Source of the DNA: Theobroma cacao
Taxonomy: Eukaryota > Streptophyta > Magnoliopsida > Malvales > Malvaceae
DNA length: 64,000 bases
Reading direction: 5' to 3'
Assembly: GCF_000208745.1 (NCBI RefSeq)
Contig: NC_030852.1
Coordinates: 22,605,613 to 22,669,612, forward strand
Made by a program: the position numbers and the translations under genes. Every line of letters starts with the position of its first letter. Position 1 is the first letter of the stretch. This document shows positions 63,085 through 64,000 of this stretch, in pieces. The notes beneath the pieces were generated by a model that was given only the letters and a program-made list of their open reading frames with translations, did no database searches and was not told where the DNA came from.

Positions 63085-64000
63085 GTTAAACTGCATTACA
63101 AAGTTGAAACTGATAAGAGAATAGCAAAGCAAAATAATTGTTGGCAAAATAACTCTACTGTAAGTTGCAGCAGGGAAGCAACAAAACCAAAGACGGATAA
63201 TTGACGATGATGACAATGACAACAACTGCAACAACAGCCACAACGACAACAAACAACAAAAGATAAAACTTTTTCCAATAGATAGAATAAGCTATAGAAG
63301 TCATATTATGCCAGTTTATAAAGGGAAATGAACACTGGAGGAGGGAGCAGGGAATCAGATCATGCTCACTATAAATAAGCTTTATATGACAAGTCAGTGA
63401 GTAGTACTAAAGGACAAAATCACCAATATTTTTACACAACCAACAAAATTCACTTGGATACATTCCTGCCCGCTAAATCATATCCCAAAAATCTACTTAA
63501 GACATCAGAAATAATATGACATAAACTACATTAGAGTTCAATATAGTAAATAAATGTCATAATCAAATAACACACTTTCCAATGCCACATTAGACATCCA
63601 AAAATGACATGTTACACATGCACACACAAACTAATAATCCAAAATACTAGAGAAACATAAGCACCTAAGCTAAAATGGTCATGCCATAAGTTTTTACTTT
63701 AATAATATAAATGACACAACATTATAGATCATCAAAAAGCTCACATGCTCATGTATCAATGTAGGAAAAAGTTGAAAAGTTTTTTTGATGTCACTGTTAT
63801 TAGTAGTTTTCTATTATATTTATAATTAATTGTTACTTATTCAATTATTCTTATTTAATACTATTATTATGTGGGAGTGGCGTCAGTAATTTGGGGTATT
63901 CTTTTAGCAATATTATATTTTGGGGTGGCAAAATGACTGTTCTCGTTTAAAAAAATAATTACTAATTTTTTATTCAAAATTTACAATTAAGAAGATTATA
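63085..64000 (-). other. Leader intron or promoter of the ELM2/SANT-like gene
   Basis: A TTTGTAATGCAG acceptor just before the ATG (63091-63102 region on the minus strand) shows that at least one leader intron exists. Its donor was not identified; it may lie in this stretch or beyond the window. No other gene seen; the last 250 bases are AT-rich. Confidence 0.4.

Noticed and set aside
1..64000. CRISPR arrays, tRNA/rRNA genes, known miRNA sequences, retrotransposon or viral coding regions
   Set aside because: Looked for characteristic repeats, consensus boxes, common mature miRNA words and polymerase/gag motifs by eye; none found apart from the SINE-like segments listed.
1..64000. A functional gene cluster or novel multi-gene system
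   Set aside because: The ten genes belong to unrelated, broadly conserved families with separate promoters; nothing ties them into one pathway.

Overview
This is nuclear DNA from a flowering plant. Almost every gene is split by short GT-AG introns with AT-rich intron sequence, the intergenic DNA is AT-rich and full of small non-autonomous transposons and AT microsatellites, and the proteins are plant-type families (ZAT-type QALGGH zinc fingers, plant heparanase-like GH79, a SNAP33-like SNARE, LRR exons of one repeat each). The protein sequences look like those of a woody rosid, possibly Malvales, but that is only an impression and no search could be run.

Layout. 147-868 (+): last three exons of a ZRANB3-like SNF2/HNH gene that enters from the left. 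3766-12118 (-): a nine-exon SCAPER-like gene of about 1720 residues. 12.7-18 kb: gene-free, transposon-rich. 19452-23460 (+): nine-exon GH79 heparanase-like gene. 25144-29083 (-): eleven-exon secreted LRR protein gene, head to head with 29702-29986 (+), an intronless ISD11/LYRM4-like gene. 32462-35012 (-): SNAP33-type t-SNARE with an intron in its 5' leader. 38511-42858 (-): coiled-coil protein of unknown role. 44176-46482 (-): protein with four U1-type zinc fingers. 46.8-50.7 kb: transposon-rich spacer. 50725-52395 (-): intronless ZAT-type repressor with four C2H2 fingers and an EAR motif. 53.1-61.0 kb: gene-poor. 61058-63084 (-): ELM2/SANT-like nuclear protein; sequence upstream of its start runs to the window end.

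The genes are unrelated housekeeping and regulatory genes (fork repair, ER/cell cycle or mRNA decay, cell-wall glucuronide hydrolysis, Fe-S assembly, membrane fusion, transcription and chromatin control). I see no operon-like or pathway clustering, and no new multi-gene system. The best observations are structural: a 91-bp tRNA-like SINE with a perfect 15-bp target duplication in a SCAPER intron, a GC-AG intron in the GH79 gene, a repeat-per-exon LRR gene with every intron in the repeats in phase 2, a duplicated two-finger module in the U1-type protein, a compact divergent promoter, and several foldback/MITE-like elements.

Gene models were built by hand from reading frames, splice consensus and family expectation. 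Every multi-exon model given keeps the frame across all its junctions.
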